This document shows positions 1 through 7,857 of a DNA stretch of 20,345 nt, in pieces. The stretch's first letter is position 1; each line of letters begins with the position of its first letter. The DNA comes from CAZSAT01 sp964604675 (GTDB lineage Bacteria > Myxococcota_A > UBA796 > CAJQPC01): NCBI GenBank assembly GCA_964604675.1, contig CAZSAT010000120.1, positions 1 through 20,345 of the forward strand, given 5' to 3'. The position numbers and the translations under genes are program-made. The notes under the pieces were generated by a model. The model searched no databases and was not told the DNA's origin. It saw nothing but the letters and a program-made list of their open reading frames with translations.

Positions 1-264
1 GTCGCGGTCCTGCCACTTGCGAGTCTGCAAGCGGCCTTCGATGAAGAGCTGCTTGCCGCGCCGACAGTACTGGTTGACGTTCTCCGCGGTGCGGCCGAAG
101 CACACGACCGTGTGCCACTCGGTGGTGTCGTTCCAGTTGCCTTCCCGGTCCTTCGATCGGCGCGAGGTGGCCAGGCGCAGGTTGCAGACCGCCATGCCGC
201 TGCCGGTGGCGCGCAGCTCGGGGTCCTGTCCGAGGTTGCCGATGAGGATGACCTTGTTGACCAT
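1..264 (-). CDS. ssb: Single-stranded DNA-binding protein, N-terminal part (runs off the left edge)
   Basis: SSB coats single-stranded DNA in the cytoplasm during replication, repair and recombination. The 88 visible residues are the N-terminal OB-fold of bacterial SSB: MVNKVILIGNLGQDPELR at the start, the TEWHTVVCFGRTAENV strand region, and a KQLFIEGRLQTRKWQDRD segment reaching the window edge. These are standard SSB signatures, so the family call is secure. The acidic C-terminal tail that recruits partner proteins lies outside the window. The ATG at 264 is supported by AGGAG seven bases upstream (271-275). The gene is divergent from the flagellin-like gene. A candidate promoter (293-319) and a perfect dyad (319-335) lie upstream and could mean regulated, possibly damage-linked, expression; that regulation is inference. 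Confidence 0.95.
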   Translation of the reverse strand, partial: MVNKVILIGNLGQDPELRATGSGMAVCNLRLATSRRSKDREGNWNDTTEWHTVVCFGRTAENVNQYCRRGKQLFIEGRLQTRKWQDRD

Positions 265-292
265 GGCTGGCTCCTGAGCTCCGAGAAGGGCT

Positions 293-319
293 CTTATACG
301 ACCGTCGCCACGCGGTCAC
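293..319 (-). promoter_or_regulatory. Candidate sigma-70-like promoter for ssb
   Basis: On the minus strand GTGACC (319-314) is followed, 15 bases later, by TATAAG (298-293), a good -10 match in an otherwise very GC-rich stretch. Transcription would start near 286 and give a leader of about 20 bases containing the AGGAG ribosome site. The -35 match is partial and the spacing is short, so this is a candidate only. Confidence 0.35.
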
Positions 320-335
320 GGACAGTTTCTGTCCG
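319..335. promoter_or_regulatory. Perfect inverted repeat, candidate operator between ssb and the flagellin-like gene
   Basis: The sequence reads CGGACAG-TTT-CTGTCCG: two perfect 7-base arms around a TTT centre. It touches the proposed -35 of ssb and lies about 70 bases upstream of the GTG of the flagellin-like gene, a position suited to a repressor or activator site controlling one or both genes. It could also fold as a small hairpin in a plus-strand transcript. I do not recognise it as a known LexA box. Confidence 0.4.
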
Positions 336-404
336 ACTCGGCGCCGTCCTCAACTTCTGCCGGCCTTGGCCGATGCGGGCCTGTCACCAACAGGGGAGGA
401 CGAT

Positions 405-1412
405 GTGAAGGGACCGATCGCGCTGGCTGGCCTGGTGGGCCTGCACGGGACCGCCGGCGCCGCGGAGATCAGCGCCACCACCGACGCGGAGGCCGTGGAG
501 CTCTACCGCCAGGCGCTGGAAGGCACCGAGCGGCTGGAGCGACTGATCACCGAGATCCGACGGCTGGCGTTCGAGTCGGCGTCCGAGCGCCTCGACGACG
601 ACGAGCGGCAGTACCTCCAGGATCGCTACCTCGGGCTGGCCTTCGAGTCGGACTGGATCGTGCGCCGCATGCGCTTCGACGGCCAGGCTCTGGCAGAGGA
701 AGCGAGCACGATCTCGGGCGGCGGGCTGACCGTGGAACTGCCCGACCTCCGCGGCACGGCGATCGGCATCGACACCGGGAGCATCGACCTCTCCACCGCC
801 ACGGGCGCGACCTCGGCACTGAGCGTGCTCGATGACGCCCTCGACGAGGTGGACACGGTGGGCGACGAGGTGCGCGAAGCCTTGATCGACCTCGCGGGAG
901 AGGACTTCCACTTCGTGGCGGACCGACGCAACGAGGACACCGACCTCGCGGAGGCGGTGTTGGAGCGGGCGACCGAGGCCACCTGGGAGGTGGAGGAGGC
1001 CGTGGAGCGGCTGCACGCCCTCGCCGTGCGCGGGGCCAGCGAGCACGCGTCGGACGGCTGGCGGGCCACCCACGCCGAGCTGCACGGCGCGATCGTCGGG
1101 CAGATCGAGCGCACCGTGGAGCTCACCCGCTACAACGGGCTGGCGTTGGTCGACGGCACCTGCACCCAGTTCGACGTGCGGTACACGCGCTTGGACCTCC
1201 AGCTGGGCGACCTCACGCCGGAGGTGCTCGAGGTGGACGAGGCGTCGCTGGACCTCTCGACGGCCGGCGGCTCGACCGATGCGCTGTCGGTCCTGGACAA
1301 CGCGAAGAACCAGCTCCGGCACTACCTGACCGACTACGGCACGATGCAGGCCCGCATCGACCTCGGATGGGGGCCGATCGTGCTGTCGGCGGACGAGCCG
1401 GGGCGACCGTAG
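405..1412 (+). CDS. Exported protein with two tandem flagellin-like modules
   Basis: The predicted protein has 335 residues. Residues 1-20 look like a Sec signal peptide: Lys2, a hydrophobic PIALAGLVGL core and an AGAA cleavage region. Two similar modules follow with a period of about 152-155 residues. Each resembles the D1 part of flagellin: a long helix, a short motif matching flagellin 'FNGxxLLDG' (RFDGQAL at 90; RYNGLALVDG at 242), then 'LDLSTA..AL.vLD.A' (IDLSTATGATSALSVLDDA at 127; LDLSTAGGSTDALSVLDNA at 282). LTVELPDLRGTAIGID in module one also matches the flagellin pre-repeat region. The terminal D0 helices needed for filament assembly and type III export are missing. The GTG at 405 is chosen because AGGGGAGG lies just upstream and the signal peptide begins there; an in-frame TTG at 366 would bury it. 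A secreted adhesin or surface coat is possible, but the function is unknown. Confidence 0.75.
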   Translation: MKGPIALAGLVGLHGTAGAAEISATTDAEAVELYRQALEGTERLERLITEIRRLAFESASERLDDDERQYLQDRYLGLAFESDWIVRRMRFDGQALAEEASTISGGGLTVELPDLRGTAIGIDTGSIDLSTATGATSALSVLDDALDEVDTVGDEVREALIDLAGEDFHFVADRRNEDTDLAEAVLERATEATWEVEEAVERLHALAVRGASEHASDGWRATHAELHGAIVGQIERTVELTRYNGLALVDGTCTQFDVRYTRLDLQLGDLTPEVLEVDEASLDLSTAGGSTDALSVLDNAKNQLRHYLTDYGTMQARIDLGWGPIVLSADEPGRP

Positions 1413-1434
1413 GCGTGCGCTCCAGGCGCTGCCC

Positions 1435-3546
1435 TCAGGTCCGCCGCAGCCTCAGGCTGTTCCCGACCACCGACACGCTCGAGAGCGCCATCGCGCCCCC
1501 GGCGACCATCGGGGAGAGCAGCCCGGCCATCGCCAGGGGGATGGCCAGCAGGTTGTAGACGAAGGCCCAGCCCAGGTTCTGGCGGATCGTGCGCATGGTC
1601 GCGCGCGAGAGCGCCAGCGCCTCGGGCACCATGCGGAGGTCATCGCGCGCGAGGGTGAGCCCGGCGGTCTGCATCGCGACCTCGGTGCCGGAGCCCATGG
1701 CCACGCCCAGGTCGGCCAGCGCCAGGGCGGGCGCGTCGTTGATGCCGTCGCCGAGCATCGCCACCACGTGGCCGGCCTCGCGCAGCGCGGCCACCCGAGC
1801 CGCCTTGTCCTCCGGCAAGCACCGGGCCTGCCAGTCGTCGATGCCCAGGGTCTCGGCGACCCCGCGCACGGCACCCTCTGCGTCGCCCGACAGGAGCACC
1901 ACCGTCACCCCCTCCGCCTTCAGGGTCGCCACCGCCTCGGCCGCCTCGGCCCGCAGGGTGTCCTGCAGCCGGATGACGCCCAGCAGGTCGCCGTCGGCCG
2001 CGACCGCCACGACGCTCCCGTCGCCCGCCACCGGTCCGATGGCCACGCCCTCGGTCTCCAGCCACCGCGGGGTGCCGGCCAGGACGAGGCGTTCGCCCAC
2101 CCGACCCCGCACGCCGCAACCGGGCACGGCCTCGACCTCGGAGGCCGCGGGGACCGGCCCGGCGGCCGCCACGATGGCCTCGGCCAGGGGGTGCTCGCTG
2201 CTCGCCTCGACCGAAGCCGCCAGGGCGATGACGGCGGGGTCGCCCGAGGCCACGTGGAAGTGTCCCTCGGTCAGCGTGCCGGTCTTGTCGACCACGACCA
2301 CGTCGACCGCGTGCGCGCGCTCCAGCGCTTCCGCGCCGCGCACCAGGATGCCGCGTGCCGCGCCGCGACCGGTGCCGACCATGATCGCGGTGGGCGTGGC
2401 GAGCCCGAGTGCACACGGGCAGGCGATGACCAGCACGCTCACCCCGTGCACGATGGCCGCCACGGGGTCCGCGGACCACCAGGCGATGACCGTGCCCAGG
2501 GCCAGGAGCATGACCACGGGCACGAACACGCCCGCGATCCGGTCGACCAGGCGCTGCACGGGGGCCTTCTCGGACTGCGCCTGGCGCACCATGTCGCGGA
2601 TGTGGGCGAGCGCTGTGGCGCCCCCGGTGGCCGTGGCCCGCACGCGGAGGGCGCCCGATCCGTTGATGGTGCCGGCCCGCACCGACGACCCCGGCTGCAG
2701 GGGCACCGGGGCGGACTCCCCCGTGAGCATCGACTCGTCGGCCGAGCTCCGGCCCTGCTCGACCCGCCCGTCGGCGGCGAAGCGCTGTCCGGGCTTGGTG
2801 ACCAGGAGGTCGCCCACGCGGAGCTCGCGCACCGCCACCTCGACCACCTCGCCGTCCCGCAGCACGAAGGCGGCGTCGGGCTCCAGGTCCGCCAGGCGAC
2901 GGATGGCTTCGGCCGCCGAGCCCTTCGCTCGCGCCTCCAGCCAGCGACCGAGCAGGACGAGGGTGATCACCACCGCCGCGCCTTCGAAGTAGATGGCGTG
3001 GGGACCGAGCCAGAAGAGCCCGGCCACGCTCAGCGTCCACGCGGCGCCGGTGCCGAGGGCCACCAGGGTGTTCATGTTCGCGGTGCCGAGCCGCGCCTGC
3101 TTCGCGGCGTCGACGAAGAAGCGCCGGCCGCTCCAGAACACCACCGGCGTGGTGAGCGCGGCGCTGATCCAGTGGCCTGGCCCCCAGGCCATGAAGGCCA
3201 TGCCGAGCACGAACACCGGCACCGTGAGCGCGGCGGCGAGCCCGAGGTCGCGCTTCAGCCCCTGGCGCTCGGCGTGCTCGGCCGCGCGTTGGGAGGCGGC
3301 CTCGGCGACGGGATCGTGCACGTCGATCCCCGCGGGGACCTCGAAGCCCGCCTTCTCGATGGCCTGGACCACGCGGTCCCGGTCGACCTGGCCCGCGGCG
3401 ACCCGCAGGGAGGCCCGCCCCGTGGCGTAGTTGACGTCGGCGCCCTCGATCCCCTCGACCTTGCCCAGCACGCGCTGGAGCCTCGACGCACACGACGCGC
3501 ACGTCATGCCCTGAACGGGCAGCTCGAACTGGGCGGGCTCGGACAT
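1435..3546 (-). CDS. copA: Copper-translocating P1B-type ATPase (CopA-like)
   Basis: This inner-membrane pump uses ATP to move Cu(I) out of the cytoplasm. The 703-residue protein has one N-terminal HMA metal-binding domain with GMTCASC (Cys16, Cys19). TGES (275-278, actuator), CPC (376-378, the transmembrane metal site), DKTGTLT with the phosphorylated Asp420, the P1B marker HP (452-453) and GDGINDAP (599-606) follow in order. The last two helices carry YN (664-665) and MALSS (686-690), the residues that give Cu(I)/Ag(I) specificity in CopA proteins. All catalytic motifs are intact. The ATG at 3546 directly precedes the HMA domain, though no strong ribosome site is visible. No copper chaperone or metal sensor gene lies next to it. 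It is convergent with the flagellin-like gene and divergent from the J-domain gene. Confidence 0.95.
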   Translation of the reverse strand: MSEPAQFELPVQGMTCASCASRLQRVLGKVEGIEGADVNYATGRASLRVAAGQVDRDRVVQAIEKAGFEVPAGIDVHDPVAEAASQRAAEHAERQGLKRDLGLAAALTVPVFVLGMAFMAWGPGHWISAALTTPVVFWSGRRFFVDAAKQARLGTANMNTLVALGTGAAWTLSVAGLFWLGPHAIYFEGAAVVITLVLLGRWLEARAKGSAAEAIRRLADLEPDAAFVLRDGEVVEVAVRELRVGDLLVTKPGQRFAADGRVEQGRSSADESMLTGESAPVPLQPGSSVRAGTINGSGALRVRATATGGATALAHIRDMVRQAQSEKAPVQRLVDRIAGVFVPVVMLLALGTVIAWWSADPVAAIVHGVSVLVIACPCALGLATPTAIMVGTGRGAARGILVRGAEALERAHAVDVVVVDKTGTLTEGHFHVASGDPAVIALAASVEASSEHPLAEAIVAAAGPVPAASEVEAVPGCGVRGRVGERLVLAGTPRWLETEGVAIGPVAGDGSVVAVAADGDLLGVIRLQDTLRAEAAEAVATLKAEGVTVVLLSGDAEGAVRGVAETLGIDDWQARCLPEDKAARVAALREAGHVVAMLGDGINDAPALALADLGVAMGSGTEVAMQTAGLTLARDDLRMVPEALALSRATMRTIRQNLGWAFVYNLLAIPLAMAGLLSPMVAGGAMALSSVSVVGNSLRLRRT

Positions 3547-3616
3547 GGGCCAAGGCTACGCGCGGTGCGGCCAGAGGCAAGTGCGCGATAGACTGGCCGT
3601 CCAGGAGCAAAGGCAC

Positions 3617-5263
3617 ATGGACTCCCTGATCGACGCGGCCAACGCCGCGCAGGGCTCGTTGGGTCGCACCCGCGCTTGCGAGCTGTTGATCGCCCTCGCA
3701 CGCCAGCAAGGCACGGGGCTGCTCGAGGTCGGGAACGGCCGCAAGAAGTGGCAGTTCTGGCTGGACGGCGGCGGGCTGACCTTCTCGAAGAGCAACCTGC
3801 GCAGCGAACAGATCAAGGCGGTGCGCGAAGCCGCCCCCGATGCCGACAAGAGCCAGCTCATCCAGCTGCAGGCCACCCTGCGCACGGTGAACGCCACCCA
3901 GTGCGCCGAGGGCGAGTGGAGCTGGGCGCCCGGAGAACAGTCCGAGAAGAGCCGCCCCGCCGAGCTGGTGGATGCGTGCTGGGCGGCCATGCAGCGGCGC
4001 CTCCCGGTGGACCGGATCACCGCCGAGCTCAGCGATCTGGACGACGCCTACCCGCGTCGGATCGAGACCGGTCCGATGCACCTCGACCAGCTCCCGCTGG
4101 AGGGTGAGGCACGCTCCCTGCTGGCCGACCTGGACGGCAGCCGGTCCCTGCGCGACGTGCTCGACTTCGCTTCTCTGGAGGAGGCCGACGCGTCGCTCGC
4201 GATGGTGCTCGGGCTCTGGTCCGGGGTGGTGGATGCCGGCGACCTGCGGTCCGGCGCGTCGTCGGTGGCCGCGATCGGCTTCGACGATGCCGACGACGAC
4301 GCGGCCGACATCGAGTTTCCCGACGACGACCCGTACTCGGACGTGGAGATCGACTTCTCCGATGAGCTGGACGAGGACGACGAGGACGACGACACCGATC
4401 TGCAGAAGACCTTCGGCAAGGAGCACCTGGAGCGGAGCTACCAGGGTGAGAAGGGTGGGGCGGCCAGCCGTGACAGCGCCCCGGACGCCATGAAGGACAT
4501 GGCGGTGCAGGGTCTGCACGTGCTCAAGGAGCGGCTCGAGGCGGCGGAGAACGACTTCGAGGTGCTGGGAGTGCCCTGGGACGCCAGCGACGACGAGTAC
4601 CGGAAGGCCTGGTTCGAGCTCGCTCGCGACCTGCACCCGGACCGCTGGGTGGACTACTCCGACGAGATCCGGGACGTGGCCGGCGACGTGTTCGCCCGCG
4701 CGGGGCAGGCCTGGGAGAATCTGGGCGACCCGAGCAAGCGCCAGAAGACCATCGACAAGGTGATCCACGGCAAGCTCACCGAGGAAGAGGAGGCGATGGA
4801 GCAGGTGCAGGCCATCCTCGCCGCCGAGCGCGAGTTCGAGGTGGCCAAGCGCGACCTGCTCCAGGGCCGGATCGGCAAGGCCCACGCGGTGTTCCAGCGC
4901 TGCGTGGAGGTCTCGCCCGACTTCCACGAGTTCCGTGCGTACCTGGGCTACACGCTCTTCAAGACCCACCTGGGCAACGACGAGATGAAGGCGGAGCAGG
5001 GCCGCGAGATGATCCGGAACGCTGCGGAGAAGGCGAAGAAGTTCCCCGACGGCTGGGTCCTGCTCGGCCTCACCTTCAAGGATGAGGGCGACCCGGACCG
5101 CGCCCGGCGCGCCTTCATCAAGGCGCTGCAGGAGAACCCCACCGACCAGTTCGCCACCCGGGAGCTGAAGCGGCTGGAGCGCGAGAAGAAGGCCCAGCAG
5201 AAGGCCGAGTCCGGCGGCTTCTTCAAGGGGCTCTTCGGCGGCAAGAAGAAGACGAAGAAGTGA
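3617..5263 (+). CDS. DUF4388-like / J-domain / TPR protein
   Basis: A cytoplasmic multidomain protein of 548 residues. Residues 10-70 (GSLGRTRACELLIALARQ, then a lysine/tryptophan strand and 'LTFSKSNLRSEQ') resemble DUF4388/PATAN-type domains, common in deltaproteobacterial regulatory proteins. Residues 223-261 are a strongly acidic linker. A J domain spans about 312-375 with the diagnostic HPD at 340-342, which in this family stimulates the ATPase of an Hsp70 (DnaK). Residues about 400-515 are helical, TPR-like repeats, and the tail is lysine-rich (GGKKKTKK). The ATG at 3617 is preceded by CCAGGAG ten bases upstream; longer in-frame starts would overlap the copA start. The stop overlaps the GTG of the next gene (GTGA), so the two are probably co-translated. 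A role in scaffolding or regulating the downstream ATPase is inference. Confidence 0.85.
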   Translation: MDSLIDAANAAQGSLGRTRACELLIALARQQGTGLLEVGNGRKKWQFWLDGGGLTFSKSNLRSEQIKAVREAAPDADKSQLIQLQATLRTVNATQCAEGEWSWAPGEQSEKSRPAELVDACWAAMQRRLPVDRITAELSDLDDAYPRRIETGPMHLDQLPLEGEARSLLADLDGSRSLRDVLDFASLEEADASLAMVLGLWSGVVDAGDLRSGASSVAAIGFDDADDDAADIEFPDDDPYSDVEIDFSDELDEDDEDDDTDLQKTFGKEHLERSYQGEKGGAASRDSAPDAMKDMAVQGLHVLKERLEAAENDFEVLGVPWDASDDEYRKAWFELARDLHPDRWVDYSDEIRDVAGDVFARAGQAWENLGDPSKRQKTIDKVIHGKLTEEEEAMEQVQAILAAEREFEVAKRDLLQGRIGKAHAVFQRCVEVSPDFHEFRAYLGYTLFKTHLGNDEMKAEQGREMIRNAAEKAKKFPDGWVLLGLTFKDEGDPDRARRAFIKALQENPTDQFATRELKRLEREKKAQQKAESGGFFKGLFGGKKKTKK

Positions 5264-6525
5264 GCAGCGAGCTCTACACCAGCACGGTCCTCTACCACCT
5301 GGAGCCGATCCGCCACCTGCTCGAGGACAACTCGGTCTCCGAGGTGATGATCAACGGGATCGACGGGATCTACATCGAGCGCAAGGGCAAGGTCACCAAG
5401 GCCGAGGGGGTGGCCTTCGGCGGCGAAGAAGAGCTGATGGCGGCCTGCATCAACATCGCCCAGTTCTCGGGCAGCCGGATCGACGAAGAGAAGCCCCGTC
5501 TCGACGGGCGCCTGCCCGACGGCTCACGCGTGCACGTCATCATCCCGCCGGTGTCGCCGAAGATCTCGATCGCCATCCGGAAGTTCTCCAACATCCGGCT
5601 CGACATCGAGGAGCTCATCGCCTTCGGCGCGCTCTCCCGGGGGGCCGCGGAGTTCCTCCAGACCTCGATCCTGATGAAGAAGAACCTCCTCGTCAGCGGC
5701 GGAACGGGTTCCGGCAAGACCACGCTGCTGAACGTGCTCGCCGACTACATGCCGGACGAGGAGCGGGTGCTCACCCTCGAGGACACCCGCGAGCTCAAGA
5801 TCAAGAAGCCCCACCTGGTCTCGATGGAGTGCCGTCCCGCCGACCGCTTCGGTCGCGGCGAGGTGACCATGCGCGACCTGCTGCACTCCACCCTGCGCAT
5901 GCGGCCCGACCGGATCATCATGGGCGAGGTGCGCGGCGGCGAGGCCCTGGACCTGCTGAATGCCCTGAACTCCGGGCACGGCGGCACCATGACCACGCTG
6001 CACGCCGACACCCCGCTGCAGGCGCTGGCCAAGCTCGAGACCCTCGTGCTCTTCGCGGGGGAGGAGCTGCCGGCCCGGGCGGTGCGTGCGCAGGTCTGCA
6101 ACTCGGTGCAGCTGGTGGTGCAGACCAGCCGGTACCGCGACGGCTCGCGCAAGATCGACCAGATCTCCGAGGTCCTGCCGCAGCTCGACGAGCACGGGTC
6201 CTACCAGCTGCGCTCGCTCTTCCGCTTCCTGCATGAAGGGCGCGACGAGGACGGCACGGTGCGCGGCGCGATGAAGCCCACCGGCGTGCTGCCCAGCTAC
6301 CTGCCCGACCTGATGGTGCAGGGCTACCCGCAGACCGAGGACGACTTCGATCCACACCAGAGCACGGAGGACGACCCGGCGGCCCTGAAGCTCGCCGACC
6401 CGGCCAGCGACGAGGTGGACGATGAACCGGACAGCGAGGGCACCGCCCAGATCGAGCGGGGAGAGCGGCCTCAGTTCTTCGGCGATCTCTTCGACGAGGA
6501 CGAGAAGACCGACCCGGGGCTGTAG
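5260..6525 (+). CDS. cpaF: CpaF/TadA-family secretion ATPase
   Basis: A type II/IV secretion-type AAA ATPase of 421 residues. In the Tad/Flp family this hexamer powers pilus assembly from the cytoplasmic face of the inner membrane. The N-terminal domain has EVMINGIDGIYIERKGK (about 28-44) and RLDGRLPDGSRVHV (80-93), typical of CpaF. The Walker A motif is GGTGSGKTT (147-155), the Walker B region is RPDRIIMGEVRGGEA (215-229), and the His-box is TLHAD (246-250). Residues after about 355 form an acidic tail not usual in CpaF. The start is a GTG overlapping the previous stop, so it should be translationally coupled to the DUF4388/J-domain gene. No TadB/TadC, prepilin, secretin or CpaE gene is present nearby, so its machine must be encoded elsewhere or differ from a standard Tad system. 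Confidence 0.92.
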   Translation: MSSELYTSTVLYHLEPIRHLLEDNSVSEVMINGIDGIYIERKGKVTKAEGVAFGGEEELMAACINIAQFSGSRIDEEKPRLDGRLPDGSRVHVIIPPVSPKISIAIRKFSNIRLDIEELIAFGALSRGAAEFLQTSILMKKNLLVSGGTGSGKTTLLNVLADYMPDEERVLTLEDTRELKIKKPHLVSMECRPADRFGRGEVTMRDLLHSTLRMRPDRIIMGEVRGGEALDLLNALNSGHGGTMTTLHADTPLQALAKLETLVLFAGEELPARAVRAQVCNSVQLVVQTSRYRDGSRKIDQISEVLPQLDEHGSYQLRSLFRFLHEGRDEDGTVRGAMKPTGVLPSYLPDLMVQGYPQTEDDFDPHQSTEDDPAALKLADPASDEVDDEPDSEGTAQIERGERPQFFGDLFDEDEKTDPGL

Positions 6526-6537
6526 GCTCGCGCGAGC
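6526..6537. terminator. Palindrome between convergent genes, possible weak terminator
   Basis: GCTCGCGCGAGC is a perfect 12-base palindrome in the 21-base gap between the stops of the CpaF-like gene and adenosine deaminase. It has no T tract and almost no loop, so terminator activity is only suggested by position. Confidence 0.2.
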
Positions 6538-6546
6538 GAGAACAGG

Positions 6547-7755
6547 CTACCGCTCGAGTCCGTGCTTCTTCGCCACGGCGTCGTAGCGGTCGATCACCTT
6601 GCGCACGTAGGCGCGCTTGTCGGGGTAGCTGCCCCAGAAGAAGCTGCGCTTGAAGCCGTAGACGATGGTGTTCCGCAGCTGGCTGGGGCTCATGTCGAAG
6701 GCCTGCACGGCGAGCTCGTATTCGCGGGTGACCGTGGTGTGGGACACCAGCCGGTTGTCGGTGCAGAGCGTGGCGGACAGCTGCGCGTCCAGCATGTCAC
6801 GGAAGGCGTGGCGCTCGACCGAGCCGATGCCGGGGTTGGTCTGCAGGTTCGAGGTGATGCACACCTCGATGGTGATGCGCCGGTCGGCCACGTACTGGGC
6901 CAGCGCCGACACGTAGGCCTCCCGGTCCTCCACCCCCGCGCGGATCAGCTCGGCGGCGAAGAGGTGGTAGCCGTGGCCCAGGCGATCGGCGTGCAGGTCG
7001 GTGACGGCCTGGAAGATGCTCTCGGGCCCGTAGGCCTCCCCCGCGTGCACGGTCTTGGCGAGGAAGTGCTCGTGGGCGTGCTGGAAGGCCTCGATGTGGG
7101 TCTCGGCGGGGTAGCCCGCCTCTTCGCCGGCGAGGTCGAAGCCGACGATGGGAACGCCCTCGTCGCGCACGCGGACCGCCGCACGCGCCAGCTCCAGGCT
7201 GGCGGTGGCGTAGACGCTCTCGCGGGGGGCTTCGCCCATGACCTGGATCAGGGTCTGGTACCAGGCCGAGAAGGCCGGGGTGAACATGCGCAGGGCGCAG
7301 ACGATGATCCCGTAGCGGAAGGGCGGGTGGTCCTGCTCGGACACCGCTTCGCTGGCTTCGTGCTCGCGCCGCGCCCGAGCGAGGCCCGCGTCGACCGCGC
7401 GGAGCACCTGCTGGTAGCTCAGCCCCCAGCCCATGTGGAGCTGAGGAGCGAAGCGCACCTCGACGTAGCAGACGCCCTCTTCGAGGTTGTCCCAGGCGAG
7501 CTCGTAGGCCGCGCGCTCCAGGGACTCTTCGTCGCGGAGCACCGCGCAGGTGTAGGCAAAGCCCTGCAGGTACTCCGAGAGGTTCGCGTAGCTCTCCTTG
7601 AAGACCAGCTCGTTCAGGCCGTCCTCGGTGTGGCTCGGCAGCGCCACCCCGCGCGCCGCTGCGAGCTCGATCAGGCTGCTCAGGCGGAGGCTGCCGTCGA
7701 GGTGGACGTGAAGGTCGGTCTTGGGCAGCTCGAGCAGGCAACTGCGGGGAATCAT
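6547..7755 (-). CDS. add: Adenosine deaminase
   Basis: A cytoplasmic zinc hydrolase of the amidohydrolase superfamily that converts adenosine to inosine (purine salvage). With the chosen start it has 402 residues. KTDLHVHLDGS carries the metal-binding HxH (His16, His18). FDLAGEE, the VHAGE motif with the catalytic Glu, LGHG with the active-site His, and CTDNR with the metal-binding Asp follow in order. The TDNR form is found in some bacterial adenosine deaminases, where others have TDDP. The ATG at 7755 is preferred because GGAG lies nine bases upstream and leaves the usual short lead before KTDLHVH. An in-frame GTG at 7791 would add 12 residues. It is a single gene, convergent with the CpaF-like gene. 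Exact substrate preference (adenosine versus a related nucleoside) cannot be proved from sequence. Confidence 0.92.
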   Translation of the reverse strand: MIPRSCLLELPKTDLHVHLDGSLRLSSLIELAAARGVALPSHTEDGLNELVFKESYANLSEYLQGFAYTCAVLRDEESLERAAYELAWDNLEEGVCYVEVRFAPQLHMGWGLSYQQVLRAVDAGLARARREHEASEAVSEQDHPPFRYGIIVCALRMFTPAFSAWYQTLIQVMGEAPRESVYATASLELARAAVRVRDEGVPIVGFDLAGEEAGYPAETHIEAFQHAHEHFLAKTVHAGEAYGPESIFQAVTDLHADRLGHGYHLFAAELIRAGVEDREAYVSALAQYVADRRITIEVCITSNLQTNPGIGSVERHAFRDMLDAQLSATLCTDNRLVSHTTVTREYELAVQAFDMSPSQLRNTIVYGFKRSFFWGSYPDKRAYVRKVIDRYDAVAKKHGLER

Positions 7756-7799
7756 CGGGCGTGGCTCCGTGTCGAAGCCCGCCTCTATCACCGCGATGC

Positions 7800-7828
7800 T
7801 TGCATCCCCTCACCGTCCCTGGTATTCG
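7800..7828 (+). promoter_or_regulatory. Candidate promoter for the small acidic protein gene
   Basis: TTGCAT (7800-7805) and TATTCG (7823-7828) are separated by exactly 17 bases, about 30 bases before the ATG at 7858. Each hexamer matches the consensus only partly, but they are AT-richer spots in the short divergent gap between adenosine deaminase and this gene. Confidence 0.25.
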
Positions 7829-7857
7829 CGCACCGGACACCCCCCGGAGCCTGGGCG

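Noticed and set aside
384..1322. Minus-strand frame opposite the flagellin-like gene
   Set aside because: Its translation is His/Val/Arg/Gly-rich without recognisable domains, whereas the plus frame has a signal peptide, internal repeat and ribosome site.
3586..3592. TAGACT as a -10 box for the J-domain gene (also seen upstream of the 19574 gene)
   Set aside because: No -35 hexamer at a proper distance in either case; six-base matches are too weak alone.
1640..4969. A 1109-codon open frame on the minus strand across copA and the J-domain gene
   Set aside because: Its translation is arginine/glycine/histidine-rich with no domains, and it is antisense or out of frame to two genes with clear conserved motifs. 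It is a product of high GC.
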